A stretch of 64,000 nt of DNA, taken from Galaxea fascicularis (Eukaryota; Cnidaria; Anthozoa; Scleractinia; Euphylliidae). The notes under the pieces were generated by a model. It was not told the DNA's origin. It saw only the letters and a list, made by a program, of their open reading frames with translations, and made no database searches. Shown here in pieces: positions 1 to 13,645 of the stretch. The stretch spans positions 18,758,049-18,822,048 of the forward strand of contig OX419336.1 of NCBI GenBank assembly GCA_948470475.1. Direction: 5' to 3'. The position numbers were made by a program, and so were the translations under genes. Positions within the stretch are counted from its first letter, which is position 1. Each line of letters opens with the position of its first letter.

Positions 1-3000
1 TTGCAAGTTTCAGGGGGTAGTACAAAGGCGTAGACTTTTTTCGCTCTGCAGATATTGTTTACACGTGGATTTTAATGGCATCCTCCAGACACAACGCAGA
101 CGGATTTTCTTTCGATCCTTAAACAAAATATACTTTTGTTGAGTTGAAAAATGGAAACTTAATGAGATAAAGAACACAAGCTGCGAGAATTGAACTCCGA
201 AATATTCAGAGCAGTGAAAATGGACGCCAAAATCTCAGAAGCATCGAATCTTACGTTGATGGCACCAAGATATATATTTTGTTCGCGTCAAAGGACATAG
301 ATTCATGTCTACGCCAATTGCCGAAGATCTCAAACATGTTTCAGAATGGTGTGGTACAAACTACCTTTTGATCAACCCTGAAAAAACCAAGTTTGTCTTG
401 TTGGGGTGAGGCAACTTATCTCCAAGTTGCCCAGAAACATCAGCGTACCTTTCCTCGGTCAAGACCTAGTACCTGTCACACTTGACTCGAACCTGACCTT
501 CAATGACCATATCGCTTCACTAACCTTTTTTCTTTTGTGAACATCAGTTCAAATAAATAGGGTATGACACTAGTTCTGTAAAGATGTACTGTACATAATC
601 CTAAATTCCTTAGTATTCAGCGAACTGTTCTACTGCTCGACCGTATCGTCTGGAACTTCTAAAGAAAACGTAAATACACTGCAACTTATGCAAAACTTTG
701 CCGGCCGAGTACTTACTAACACAAAAACGTTTGATCACATTACACCAGTCTTACATAAACTTGGTTGGCTCACCATCGAAGCGCTACTATGCTTACGTGA
801 AAATGATCTTGTGCCCAGCTATTCAAGTACTAATTTTGTAAAACGCTGAGAAACTCACTCATATTGCACCAGACTGAACAATCAACTTAACCTCCCTCAG
901 TGACAAACCTCCGCCGCACAGCGTGCCTTTCGTTTCAAGGCGTCCAAGAATATTGAAACGGTCTTCCCAATTATATTACAAACTCTGCCTCTATTGAGGT
1001 TTTTAAAAGGAGTGCCAGGCTCGAAATAATCAGAAGGTGAAATTAGAAAATTTACCCATAGTTTGTTGTTTTTAATTAACTTTTTAACTTTTAAAATTTT
1101 ATGGCAGTTCTTGTATCCAAATTTAATTACCTTCTATACATGTAATTTTTTTTACCTACAGGTGTATGTTGTACATTCTATTTAGCGAATAATTTTGTAA
1201 ATTGTTCTGAAAAACCCAATTTGGGAGAATTAATAAATGTACTGTATTGTACTTTAAGCGACTATGATCACCGTGCAGTTCTTAGAGGGTTTCTCTTGTC
1301 ACCCGAAGGAAGAATGCAACAGGGAATGAATCGACGTAAACAAAGTGGAGTAACTTTAGAATACAGGGCAAAATGTAAACGGAGGAAAGGCTTCCTAGCA
1401 AAAAAACAAACAAACAAACAAACAAAGAAAACACACACACACATTCAGGCAAGCAACGCATTTGATTTAGGATTAACATATGTTTCTGAAGACGCTTCAG
1501 CCGGGTTCTGTCCATAGTTAGTACAGGGCTGGGCTTAAAACGCTGAATGAGAGACGTAAGGAAATATGTACGAATTTTATATCTTATGTACGAGGTAAAC
1601 GGTCTGGAGCCAATATGCTCCTTACTCCCAGCTACTGTAAACCACCCCCATGGCTACGGGCTACGGTCTGGGAGTACTCCCCAGTCCCGCCCCAGAGCGA
1701 ACACTGACCGTCTAAGGAACTTTATCACTTACAGATACGCGTAGAGACTTTGCAGCCAATGTCCATGTTAGCTATTAGTGTGAATAATTCATATGTATTG
1801 TACCCAGGCTGACACCACTGTAATCCAGCTTTAGTGCTGCAAGCGTGGTAAATACCTATCTACCTACCTATCTTTCTATGAAAGCCGGCGAACTTCAAAG
1901 GACGATCCCTTTGTTGTCCTTTTTCCTTAGTCACGTGATCATGACCGTGCGGAATCTCGTGGAGTGTCCTCTACTAACTATGCTGCAACTAAATGACCTT
2001 CCAAACCAAAACACCGATCTTGTTCAGCAAGTCTCTATCCTTTGGCTTAAACGATCAGTACAACGCCTATTTGTGAAAACATGTTCATCATTTGACAATA
2101 TTTTTCTCTGTGAGGGTATAACTTGCCAGGCGAGGGTCAAATTTTGGTCTGACAAAAAGCTAATCTGTTCGGATACAAAAATCAAGTTTGGAAAGTCAAG
2201 TTAATTACAACACAAAGCACCAATAGATGGATTAAATATCTCCCCTTACAAAGCAAAAGTTTTAAGCTGACTGATGCTAGTAAAATAAACTTGTGTGCCC
2301 GAATCACTCAAAAACATCATGACTGTAAAGCGTGACTAATTACCCTCGGGACTTTCACAAAATATTTTGATGTCATCTCACCTTCAGAATGGTCGGGAAT
2401 TTTATTACGACCAAAACCGTTATAAAACTAACTCGTAACGAGCCGTCAACCTGTAAGAAACTTTAATTTGCGTGTTACAGTTTTTAAAAAAGCGACTACA
2501 TTTGAATATTCAGTTCCAGCCAGGGGGGTAGTGGGATACTAATTTACCCGCTATTTCCCCCCCTTCCCCCCAAGATACCAATATACCTAAGAATAATGAA
2601 AAATCGTAAAATGTGTGATACTAAATACTTAAAATTATTTTGAAACAGAATACTAAATACCTGAAATGAACAGTCAAATCTTAAACCGAATACCTAAAAT
2701 TCAGGAAAAACTAAATACTTTATACCCTAATTCTCACAAAAAATACCATATACCTGAATTAAAACGGCCCGGGATACCGTATACCCCAAACCCCTGGCCT
2801 GAATATTGTTTCAGTTCGTATACAAATTTGCATATTTTATTTTCATCGGTTCAAAGTTCCAGACAACAAAAAGTTTGGGGTATTTGTTCGAATGTAATTC
2901 ACATTAATGCATACGGCGCATGTGAATGTGAATATCACGATAAATGGTATAAAACTGCGTGAATCCACGGAAAATATTAGCCTGTAAACGGTTCTACATT

Positions 3001-3149
3001 CCCAAGAGGTGCACCTGAGAAAGATGCGCTCCCACAAAACACATACGAAATATACAGGTTTCTTGCCCATCAGTTTTTTAAGGGAATAAACACAAAGTGT
3101 TGTAGTTAAGTTCCTCATCCGTGAGCTGGCTCACAGGAGTCTTTGATTA
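1..3149. repeat. Tandem segmental duplication, copy A
   Basis: This segment matches 3848-5101 in the same orientation over several stretches. Shared landmarks are the opening motif around 'gtagtacaaaggcg', the 'ttggcttaaacgatcagta' stretch near 2040 (matching about 4352), and the terminal 'gagctggctcac' stretch near 3122 (matching about 5075). Copy A is longer because a LINE fragment (286-1256) and some extra sequence lie within it. I recognise no gene here. The short open frames contain no recognisable domain. Confidence 0.75.
286..1256 (+). pseudogene. 5'-truncated CR1/L2-like LINE fragment (RT C-terminal part)
   Basis: Conceptual translation in shifting frames gives fragments typical of the C-terminal half of a non-LTR reverse transcriptase: a 'CGTNYLLINPEKTKFVLL'-type block near 350-405, 'LDSNLTFNDHIASL' near 483-525, and 'LQLMQNFAGRVLTNT' near 680-725. 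These appear only by switching frames, so the copy is dead. It ends in a 'taataaatgtactgtattgta' type tail near 1240, as in L2-like elements. It interrupts duplication copy A, since the sequence on either side resumes the match to copy B. Family assignment is from motif recognition only. Confidence 0.75.
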
Positions 3150-3847
3150 CTTACACAGACAATTTACTCTGATTTACTCTGCACCACCACCATCCCTGAC
3201 AAAATCCCTGTTATTTTCTTCCACAAAAACTAAAATGAACCCATCGAACTCTCATTAATTCCCTTCACTTCTTTTTCGTGGTAACTTGCTTTATTTTGAA
3301 CTGTTTCTGATTCAATCCACCAGAAATTACTTAAGTCGCGTTTATTTCAAATACCTTAATAACAAAAGTATGGCAGATGTTGATCATAAAGTTGAGAGCG
3401 TCCTTTCACATTCATCAAGGCGCCGAAATAGGGATTCTTAGTTGTCAAACGATGGTCAACCGAGGTGCCTTTTCGAGCACTCTAAAAGTATAACAAGTGA
3501 GGAAAAAAAATCCGAAACGTTCGGCCACAACCAACGTGTCAGCGTGTTATTTTTCGTGATGGTTTCATTTGAAGTGAGTATTGGAGCTATCACTTATAAT
3601 TTTCAACGTCATATTTGGTAGACCTGGACTCATTTTCTAGTTTCGATTCTCGACTTCTCATTTTTAGCTCATGGATGACGTAGTCATTCCATGAGGTTTT
3701 GTTGTGGGTCTGAATTTCGCTCACTCACTCAGGGGATCACTTATTCGTTCACTCACTCGATTCTGATTAATTTATTCATTAAGCTTTCCCCCGGTCCCTC
3801 CCCTGGTAAGTATTGCTTTTGTCTCCATAGTCTTCTTGGTCCAACGT

Positions 3848-5101
3848 TTGCAAATTTCAGGGTGTAGTACAAAGGCGGAGAATTTTGCTCTGCAGATATT
3901 GTTTACGTGTTTAATGTTCATGGCGTCGGTTTTTCGTTTCGATTTTCCAACTCAACAAAGGTCTATTTTGTTTAAGGATCAGTGATCAGATAATAAGATG
4001 AAGAACACGAGTTGCGAGAATTGAACTTGTAAATCTTCAGAGTAGCGATAATGAACTTCGAGATATCGCAAAAGCAACTATAAAGCTTATCACTGCTTTA
4101 CCTGGGGCAGTAGTAATCGAGAATTGTTTGCCACAATATGATGGAAGAAGGAAGAATGAACAAAATCGGCAAAAAAAGGAAACAGAAGAAAGACTTTCTA
4201 GCCAAAACACCGAATTCTGGCAAGCAACGCATTTGATTTATGAGCAACATATGATCGATTTAAGCAGGTACGTAATGAAGTGTTTTTGAAGACGCCCTTT
4301 TCATGGTGAACGCTCGATTGCAAATATGATCTTGTTTAGAATGGTTATATCCCTTGGCTTAAACGATCAGTATAACACTTTGTCAACATTTGACAAAAAC
4401 ACAAGGACCACAAGCATGCAAATATTTTTCTCTGTGAGGATATAATTTGGTCTGACAAGCAGCTATAACAGCTAATCTGTTCGAACAACAAAATATTTGG
4501 AAAGTCAAGTTAATTGTAGCACAAAGCATAAATAGATGGATTGAATATCTCCCCTTACAAAGCAAAAGTTTTGTGCCGGACCCCGAATCGCTCAAAAACA
4601 TTGTGGCTGTAAAGCGTGACTAATTTCCCTCAGGACTTTCACACAATATTGGGATGTTATCTCGCATTCAGAATAGTCGGAAATTTTATTACGACCAAAA
4701 ACGTTTATAAAACTAACTTGAAATGAGCCGTCGACCAGTAAGAAACTTTAACTTGCCTGTTACACCTCTTAACAAAGCGATCACCTTTGAATATTATTTT
4801 TATAGTCCGTGTACAAATTTGCATATTTGTGCTCCATCGCCGGTTCAAATTACTTACGTCTGTCAATTTCGTCTAATGTAATGCTTCTGGCGTCTGTCAA
4901 TCAACTGTGTAATTTTACGGAAAATATAAGCGCGTAAACGGTTCTTTCACCAAGAGGTGTGTCTGAAAAGGATGTGCTCCCACAAAACACAAACGAATGT
5001 ACAGGTTACTTGCACATATCTTTTTAGGAAATAAAGTTGTTGTAAATTCAAAGTATTGTTATGTTCCTCATCCATGAGCTGGCTCATAGGAGCCTTTGAT
5101 T
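3848..5101. repeat. Tandem segmental duplication, copy B
   Basis: This is the second, shorter copy of the segment described at 1-3149, lacking the LINE insertion. Divergence is substantial (many substitutions and indels), so the duplication is not recent. No coding content is recognised. It lies just downstream of the probable 3' end of the PTCD3 gene. Confidence 0.75.
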
Positions 5102-5275
5102 TGATCTAGATATTTTGTCCGCAACGGAACGCCATTTAAAAGCATCAATTTCCAAAGCGAATCGTTGAGCGGATTCCTACCCACACCCTCCCTTCTCTGT
5201 ATTATTCCACAACAATGTATTATTCTTAAGCTCAGAAAAATAATTTAACAAGCTGAATTCTCAATACAACACTAC

Positions 5276-5281
5276 TTTATT
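5276..5281 (-). promoter_or_regulatory. Candidate polyadenylation signal (AATAAA) for PTCD3
   Basis: On the minus strand, AATAAA occurs 20 nt after the in-frame TGA at 5302-5304. This supports the exon at 5302-5370 being the last PTCD3 exon with a short 3' UTR. AATAAA is common in AT-rich DNA, so it is suggestive only. Confidence 0.45.
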
Positions 5282-5301
5282 GTGTAACAACAGTTAAACA
5301 C

Positions 5302-5370
5302 TCACTCCACTCGATACATCTTCATCCATCGCAGAACATCAAGCATCATATCAAGGTTTTCCTCGCGATC
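5302..5370 (-). CDS. PTCD3: PTCD3 probable last exon
   Basis: A strong polypyrimidine acceptor (ten-T run, then TTAAG) precedes an open frame reading [20 protein letters not shown] and ending TGA, with AATAAA 20 nt later. The helix-forming, Leu/Met-rich text suits a PPR-type protein. A good donor (GA|GTGAGT at 5306/5305) overlaps the stop. It is therefore possible that this is an internal exon and the gene runs off the left end. Phase in is 0. Confidence 0.6.
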   Translation of the reverse strand, partial: DREENLDMMLDVLRWMKMYRVE

Positions 5371-8300
5371 CTTAAGGATAAACAAAAAAAAAAAATAGTA
5401 AAACACTTGATTGATGATTTTGGAATTTTTTCTTGATAATTTTCCACTTGACTGTGATTAAATCACTTCAGAGTAGAATGCACTTGTTAGCTCAGTTCGG
5501 AAGACAAAGAAACTCTTACAGAGACAATTTGAACGTCAAAAAAAGTATGTGCAAGGTGATTTGGAAAAGAAAATGAGGCGGAGGAGGAGAAGGGAGTGGA
5601 AGAACTAATTCATACAATAAATCCACAAAAGCCGGGCATGTTTAGCTTGACCGGGGGCTTTCACCGGGAGGTTATTTCTCTATCCCCAGACGTTGTTCAG
5701 TGCTGATATTCTGCAAAATTTTAGATTAGGGAAAGTCAATCCTGAAAAACAAAAAGCAGCGGAAACAACTTTCGTCCAAAAGTGAAAAACTGTAACCAAA
5801 GTTTACGCTAATCCTGGCTTAGGTTAATCGGCTTTTGAACAACTGGGCCCTGGACTACAGTCGAACCTGTATTAACCGGTCACCCTATATCAAGCAGTCA
5901 GTTGTTAAAGTCCCAAAAATTACTTCCCCTTATTTCTGTAATGTTTACCTCTATTAAGCGGTGGGCAAACTGTACCAAGCGGTCACCCTGTGTTAAAAGA
6001 TCACTTCGCCATTCCTCGAGGGTCACCGCTTAATACAGGTTCGACTTTAGTAGCAATTTGGTTTGGGTTAGTAAAATTTGAGAACCCGCACTTGCCACTG
6101 GGCTACTTCTAATAGAAGAGGTTTGGAGATCGGTATTGATGAAGACAAATTCAACCGGCTTTGAGTTACGTTGCTCCAAAAACAGAAATGAAAAAAAAAA
6201 AAAAAGTTCTGATACAAGCTCAGTAATCGTAGTATTGGTCTTGAGAGGCGATCGATGCTTGGTCACCAAACACCATTTGGTTGGTATATTTTAGACTCCA
6301 CAAGTCAGTGTTAAGTGTTAAGGTCGAGCACTGAATTAACCCTAAACTAGAACATGGAGAACCAGAATGGTTGTAAAGGGAGATTGACACTGACCTTAGG
6401 GTCCGATACTACACACAGTGCTCTGAACATAGCTACTGCCACTGTTGTTGTCAATTGCACTCCGTGTTTGCGCATGTCTGTTTAGAGATCAATCAACCAA
6501 TCAATCCGTGCTTGGTAGACTACTGAAACTACCGTCTCATATATTTGACAATTATCCCTTGCAACTGTGCGGAATATCGCCTGATACTTAGCCGACGAGG
6601 ACGTCGACAGAACTGGCTAAAATCAGGAAATGTTCCGCAAGTTTTAGAAGGACAATTGTTTTATTCGTTAATACATTGATAAGAAAGCATAAAAGATGGT
6701 AAAGAAGACAATTTTCTCCAACACTCAACCTCGCTGTGGAAAAACCGAACAGAAATATCTCCGGGACCTGTTACAGTGATAAACTTACGTCATTGAAGTT
6801 TTTCTTTTCGTACAAACGGTCCTCCCCACCTTTCAAGTTGCCGCAAGATTAAAAGAGAGTTTCTCATTGTTGATTAACTTTCATTCGTTTATTCACAACT
6901 GAGAATATGGCATTTCATCAAGAAAATAACTCATACTGATTTTCAATTCTCTTTTTTAAATGTTGTAATGAAAAACAAATATTTTACCACAAGAAATGTT
7001 AAATTGTTTACGTCTTCAAACGACTAGAATAAATTGTGATGAGGATAATTAAACACAATACCTAAATAGAATCGTTTGACAAGTCCTGTATTGTTGGACC
7101 GTGACGCCATGTTGAACAGCGAAGTGTAGATATGTTCCCTTGGTTTAAATTTCTATAAAAAAAAAGTTTGATTGCTACAATATAATGTCACCTATCTGTC
7201 TGAAATTGTGCAGCATAGAAGGTAAACAAACATGATACATGTATCTAAACATTTCGAAGGACGATTTGACGAATTTCAAAGCAAACTTTAGGACAAGGCA
7301 TATCTGGTGTGTTTTCAGGAAATGTGATGTGATTAAAAATCAAACAAACAAGCAAACAAAATCACAAACTGATAAAGAAAAATAACTTGGTGTTCTGATG
7401 TTTCGCCGCGAAGCAAGAGCACTTTGGGGTAACAACAAACTTTTTAAACTTTTGTTCATCAAATCGCCTTTAAATGTTACTTACATTCTTAGTTTCTTTA
7501 AATTCATTTCACCTACCCGCACCTCTTGTCTTCGTTTTCATCACAATTTCAAACAGATCCCACATTTTTGGATTAAATGAATCCTCGACAGAAGGCTTCA
7601 AAGTTGAAAAACAATATATTTTTGGTGCATCATCACCATGGTAACTTGATATGCTAGTTGCTTGGCAACGGGGGAAAGGACAACTGAAAAGAAGTCAGAG
7701 TCCCAGGGAGGAATCGAACCTACGACCTCCGTAACATTGGTGAGCCAGGTCGTTTATCTAGGTTGTTATACGGCAGTGTCCCACTGGTTTGCGGGCGTGA
7801 TTCAGCGTGATCATGGTAACTTACCAGAGGGACGATCTCTTGATAGTATTTGTATATGAGAGAACAATGTGCATCGGCTGTTGTGAGAGTCAGAAGGAAG
7901 GATGAACTGCAAAGCGACAAAAAGAGTTCCCAAATGAACAGTACAGCAAGAGGGGAAAAACGGAGCAGCTGCATGGTTTGGTATCAACAACAAGTAAAGC
8001 CGCTGTTACACGTTGAAATTTTCGGCTAAAACTTGTGTGCAACGGCGCTACGAAACAAGTTTCAGCAGACGTTGCACCGTGTAACATGGTCGGTTTCCTG
8101 AAACTTTTTCGAACTTCCGTAGCGAGACAAGTTTCACAAAAAGTAGAACCGCTTTCTCCTTCTGCAACGGTCGCAACGATCGCAGTGATGATAAAAACAA
8201 GAGTTTCACAGTTTAACACCACTTCGTGAAACTGGTATCGGTCGGTCCTGTTACGCTACGCTGCGTAAATCAAACACAAACCGGAGAAACAACATTTTGC

Positions 8301-8467
8301 GACCAAGTTTCCACTTTTAATGTTACACGGTGCAACACCTGCTGAAAATTATTTTTCAGCACTGTTGCACACAAAGGTTCAGCTAAAAGTTTCAACGTGT
8401 AACAGCGACTTAAGTAACGTAAATGAGCGCTTATTTCGTTTAAAATGTTCGGCCTAATTATGACTAA

Positions 8468-8539
<72 letters not shown>

Positions 8540-11500
8540 GTAATAGCAAATTATCTGTTTTTGTGAACCTTGAGTGTGAAACGTTCTTTACGCGTTCCTA
8601 ATTTGTCTGTTAACAGTTGTGAAAACAGGCATTTTCCATCGTTAAGTGTCTTGTTCTAAACATAGGCACGCAATGCGTGCTTGAGCTATTTCGTGAAGAG
8701 TGGTAAAATGTTGAGAAGATAGGGAGAAGTGAGAAAATGGTTGAATGGTGAGTCATTTATCTGTGGCGCTTTTGGTTTTTGCTATGATATCGGAGAAGTA
8801 CGAGCAAACTGTTTTTCATTTGATTTTTGTTTAGTTTTGTTATTTCTAAGACTGATTTTGAGTTTGATTTGTACCAAGTAAATAGTAATTCATCCTACAT
8901 TTCTTGAAACAAGAGTTTCATTAATTCCGCAAAAACCGGTATGTAATATATTTTCTATTATTTGTTCATTTTCTTTCTCCGCACTTTCGCAAACACTATA
9001 TTCGTCCAGTCTCTCAAATTCCCAAAATATTCGTACACGTGCTGATACAGTTCCAGGACCATGTGAAGAAATATTTCCAAACAGACGAACTATGCAACAT
9101 ACTACAATATATGAGACCACAGAAACCGAATCAACCCTGAATACAGTACTGATAATGAATATAGATATAATTGCCGTAACGATCAATTTCTGATTTACAA
9201 GTGCTTTGTACTGCTTACTTCGGACAGCAAAAATAGCCCGACCTAAACAAACGCTCTTATTTTAGTGTTTGGGCCTTTTGCTGACAACGTCTGTGTACAG
9301 TAAGCAGATGAGCTTAACACCACGTTATATCCCGAAATAAGGGCAATATTAAACTTACCGATTCGAAAACAAACCACCAATTAATTCCAAAATAAGCTCC
9401 TCCGAATTAAGAGCGTCAACAGTTGTACAATATTAAAACATAGGCACGCAATGCGTGCTTGAGCTATTTTGTGAAGGGTGGTAAAATGTTGAGAAGATAG
9501 GGAGAAGTCAGAAAATGGTTGAATGGTGAGTCATTTATCTGTGGCGCTTTTGGTTTTTGCTATGGTATCGGAGAAGTACGAGCAAACTGTTTTTCATTTG
9601 ATTTTTGTTTAGTTTTCTTATTTCTAAGACTGATTTTGAGTTTGATTTGTACCAATTTAATAGTCATTCATCCTACATTTTTTGAAACAAGAGTTTTATT
9701 AATTCCGCGAAAACCAATATGTAATATATTTTCTATTATTTGTTCATTTTCTTTCTCCGCACTTTCGCAAACACTATATTCGTCCAGTCTCTCAAATTCC
9801 CAAAATATACGTACACGTGCTGAAACAGTTCCAGGACCACATGAAGTATTCGCAAACAAACGAACCACCAAATACAACGTAATATACAACACCAGCAAAA
9901 ACAAATCAACGTTGAACAAATAGTACTGATAACGAATATAGATGCAATTGCCATAATTCATCAATTTCTGATTTTCAAGTGCTTTGTACTTTTTACTTCG
10001 GACAGCAAAAATAGCCCGAACTAAACAAACGCTCTTATTTTAGTGTTGGGCCTTTTGCTGACAACGTCTGTGTACAGTAAGCAGATGAGCGTAACACCGC
10101 GTTATATCCCATAATAAGGGAAATATTAAACTTACCGACTCGAAAACAAACCACCAATAAATTCCAAAATAAGCTCCTCCGAATTAAGAGCGTCATCAGT
10201 TGTACAATATTAAAAAACGCGATCAACAGACAAACAACGGATCGAAATCCGCCAATGAGAAGAAGAGAAAATTGAAGTTGAGAAAAGTAACCAATAAAAA
10301 ACGATTAAAAGTGACCAATCATTGTAACAGAAAATAAATTCAATTAGATGTTGTTGTAAACAAGTTAAATTGACAACGTGCAAATCTTGTGATTGATTAA
10401 AGCTCATGTTGGATGCACGTGACCGATCAAAGTTCGGAGTCGCATTTAACCAACAGCGCTGCCTTATTCATGTGGGAATTAACCAACGAACTTGCTATTA
10501 CCAAACGTATGCGCGTGATAGATCAAAGTTGAAAATCGCATTTGATAAACAGGGCTGTATGTCTTGGTGCCTGTTTACACGTGTGAGACAAAAATAATCC
10601 ATTTGACAAATGAAATTGCTCACTCTCCGAAATCACCATTTTCATTGTTTAACATAAAAACGGCTTCACTTCAAGGGGAACAAATATCCAGGTTAAGGAT
10701 TCCCTTCCGTACAAATATCACTTGTGGAAACAGCCACTTCTGATTAGACTAATATTTATAGTTTTTAAATCCGTCAAACATATGTTTATTTTCGTCACAC
10801 AATGCTCTTCTTGTATTTCTCATTAAATTTCCTCTTGCACTGCTCGCAGGTTTGCCTTTTAAAGTGAAGTAACCGCTTTGACATTCGGAAAGGACGAACA
10901 TGTCGCTTAAGGAAAAGACACTTCATCGATTTCCAAGACATTTCCGATCCCCGGTATGTCCACAGAACCCTTGCCGAACACTCGTATTCTCGCAGTAGCG
11001 TTGACAATAAATCTACACACTGAGGAAGCAACCGTTTCCAATAATTTTTTTGGAGTAACATTTAGTCGCGATTGGAATTATTTAATTCCGAGAAAAATAG
11101 AACTTTTGCGAGGCTGTCAAGAAGCATTTTAAACACAACTATTGATTGGCTTTTCATTACACAGTAACTTAGCGCTAATTGGCTCTGTAGTAATTTTTAC
11201 GTGGACTCCGGCTGATCTTTGCTAACAATGGGGAAGGAATGTGCTGCTCGTTTCAGCAGACGTTCATTGGGGAGGAAAGATTGCGTGACGAACCAAAAGA
11301 GCGTCTGCGAAGGAGACTAAACACACGGTTGTTATAACCAACAAGCTGCGGCCGTAAACTTCAAATACTTTCGTCCCCACCTTACTACCTTCATCATCCA
11401 TCGAAACAGCACAACTTATACTTCATTCTAATCTGACTCTAGTATCTCACGCCTATTGTTGTCATTCACGCATGCGTTAAATATACAAACCCTTTTCGCC

Positions 11501-13591
11501 GGAAAGACTACCATAATGGTGGTACCCCTTGGCGTGATAGTAATAAATACATCACGCAACTGTAGGTGGATGACGCGTGACATTCCACGCTGATGTTCCT
11601 TTGAGCGTATTCAACACGCATGTGTAGCTTAGTCTCAATGCTGACCATCACTGACCACATGCTTTCAAAAATACCTTTAAAACAGGGAATTAGATTGGTC
11701 GCTGGCTGAAACAATGCTATCTAAAGAAACCTTTCTTTCATTGGTTCAAGGCAGAACCATCAGGGGCACAAAACGACCAATTTGTTGAAAAATGTATTAT
11801 TATACCCCAGTTAATAAAACTAAATGTTATTCAGGCATTTTTAGGTCTTTTTAAATATTGCTGGGAAAAAAATATCTGTTCCTTTTTGCCAGCAAGACAC
11901 ACAAAATATTTCCCAGCCAGCTAGATAAAATTGGTTGGTTTCCCAGCCAGGTGCAAATTGAGCAACCTGCCCAACAACAAAAAAGACAATTTCTTATGTC
12001 GTAAGCCAAATTGGGCGTGGCAAAAGGCCTCAAATCAAGCCTTTCACTGGGGGGGGGGGGGGGGGGGAAGAGAAGGCAAAAATATCTCACAACAATCCAG
12101 ATTTTGCCAGCCAGCAACACTCACACTGCTACCACACTTCAGTAATTACCAACCGAAACCGTCAGCAGAAAGAAATTTGATAACCACCTCCGGAAAGTAA
12201 CTGATATTTTGCCAGCCAGCACAATACCACGGGGGAACAGATAAAGTGAGGAACAGCTTCGTTTTGTGCCCCTGAACCATCCGACCACGGAAGAATTTCT
12301 TGAGCTTCATGCTGACATAGAGCGATTTTGTTTGCACAAAATAGCTCAAAAAGGAAAGCCTAGGTACCGGCAATATTGTCTACAAAGTAATAGGTCATAA
12401 TATGTCCATGATTATGTCCCTCTAAGCAACTGATGCGCCTAAGCACAGACACGGATATTTCCGTTGAGGAAATGGCAGGAAACCTGTACAACTTTAACGC
12501 TTATATCGTAAATATTTAGTGCCGTATTTTGCTCTTTCTTGGGGGAGGGGGGCGCTTGTTTAAAATTTTTAACCTTAGGAGGAGCGCTTATTCGAAGAGG
12601 GGCGCTTATTAGAAGCTGCAACTAACTAAGAAAATTCTTAACTTGACCTTAAATCTAAAACCAATTATACAATAGCCGGTGTAAACCTCGCGTTTTGAGT
12701 GGTCTAGGCGGGTTTGCAATTAAAGTATAGACGAACGAACGACGCCACGAGTCAAAAAACAGTGAGTTGTATAAAACAAACAGATTTCATTTGTCAGTGC
12801 GTGTGTACTCTGATCACGCACAGAAGTTATAAAAACGTGTTCCGTGTATTTGCATCAGTTACGCCACTCGCCTGCGGCTCGTAGCAAACTTCTTGTTCGC
12901 ATCACGTTTTGAAATCATGCGTGTGCCATCAGAGTACACAAGCAATGAAAAATTGACTCAATTTGCTCAATAAACCTATGGCCCTAAAAGCTAAGAAGGC
13001 AAGGTTAATAAATAAAAAAGCGAGTCATTCCTACTTGAAATCAAATGTGTAAATAATATAGTTGCCCACCAAATAGAAGACTATTTTTCACACACATCTG
13101 GGAGCAATGACAAGTCAATCATGCAGCTTGACCTTCAATACCAGTCATCACAATATTACACAACAATAGGGAGTTTAATGTAAGTGATGTATATAAATGA
13201 ATCATATGAACTGCGGAAATGAAATCAAATGAAGACTGATCCTCGCAGTTGTGAAGACAATTGAATGCAATTGCGTAAAGAAACCTGAAAAAATTCAGGA
13301 CTTCAACGGGGTAGGGAGTATAAGAAACGGGGTAGGGAGCTTACATGGGAAAACCGGTTGGTCAACGGTTTGTACAAATGATAAGCAAAAATCCCCAATG
13401 AAAAATTCCGTTCATGATTGGCGTGTACCATTTGCACAACCCCTACTAAATAACACGTGACACACAAAATTGGAGTAGGGCTTGGAACTAGTGAAAATCG
13501 CAAATGGTAAACACATTTTCCGTTCAGAAATTCATGTTGGAAATTTTGGACTACCTTTCAAGACGTTCCGAAAATTCTGGAAATTTTATAC

Positions 13592-13645
<54 letters not shown>

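Noticed and set aside
7517..7641. Longer version of the candidate PTCD3 exon, starting at an AG near 7642
   Set aside because: It stays open and fits phase 2, but the added residues do not resemble the expected 'YYxxFF' block. Only the shorter piece is listed, and as weak.
8468..8539. CRISPR-like or satellite array
   Set aside because: It is a plain trinucleotide microsatellite. No repeat-spacer pattern occurs anywhere in the window, and the genome is eukaryotic.
9519..9923. 134-codon plus-strand frame as a gene
   Set aside because: It is open in only one of two tandem repeat units, shows no known domain, and overlaps a minus-strand frame that is better conserved.
10406..10597. Small frame with an internal 'ARDRSK' duplication
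   Set aside because: The repeat is a short DNA duplication of about 90 bp. No domain, start context or transcript-like signal supports a protein.
10795..11061. Minus-strand frame with 'CEQCKRKF' as a zinc finger
   Set aside because: Only one half of a possible C2H2 finger is present, with no His pair at the right spacing.
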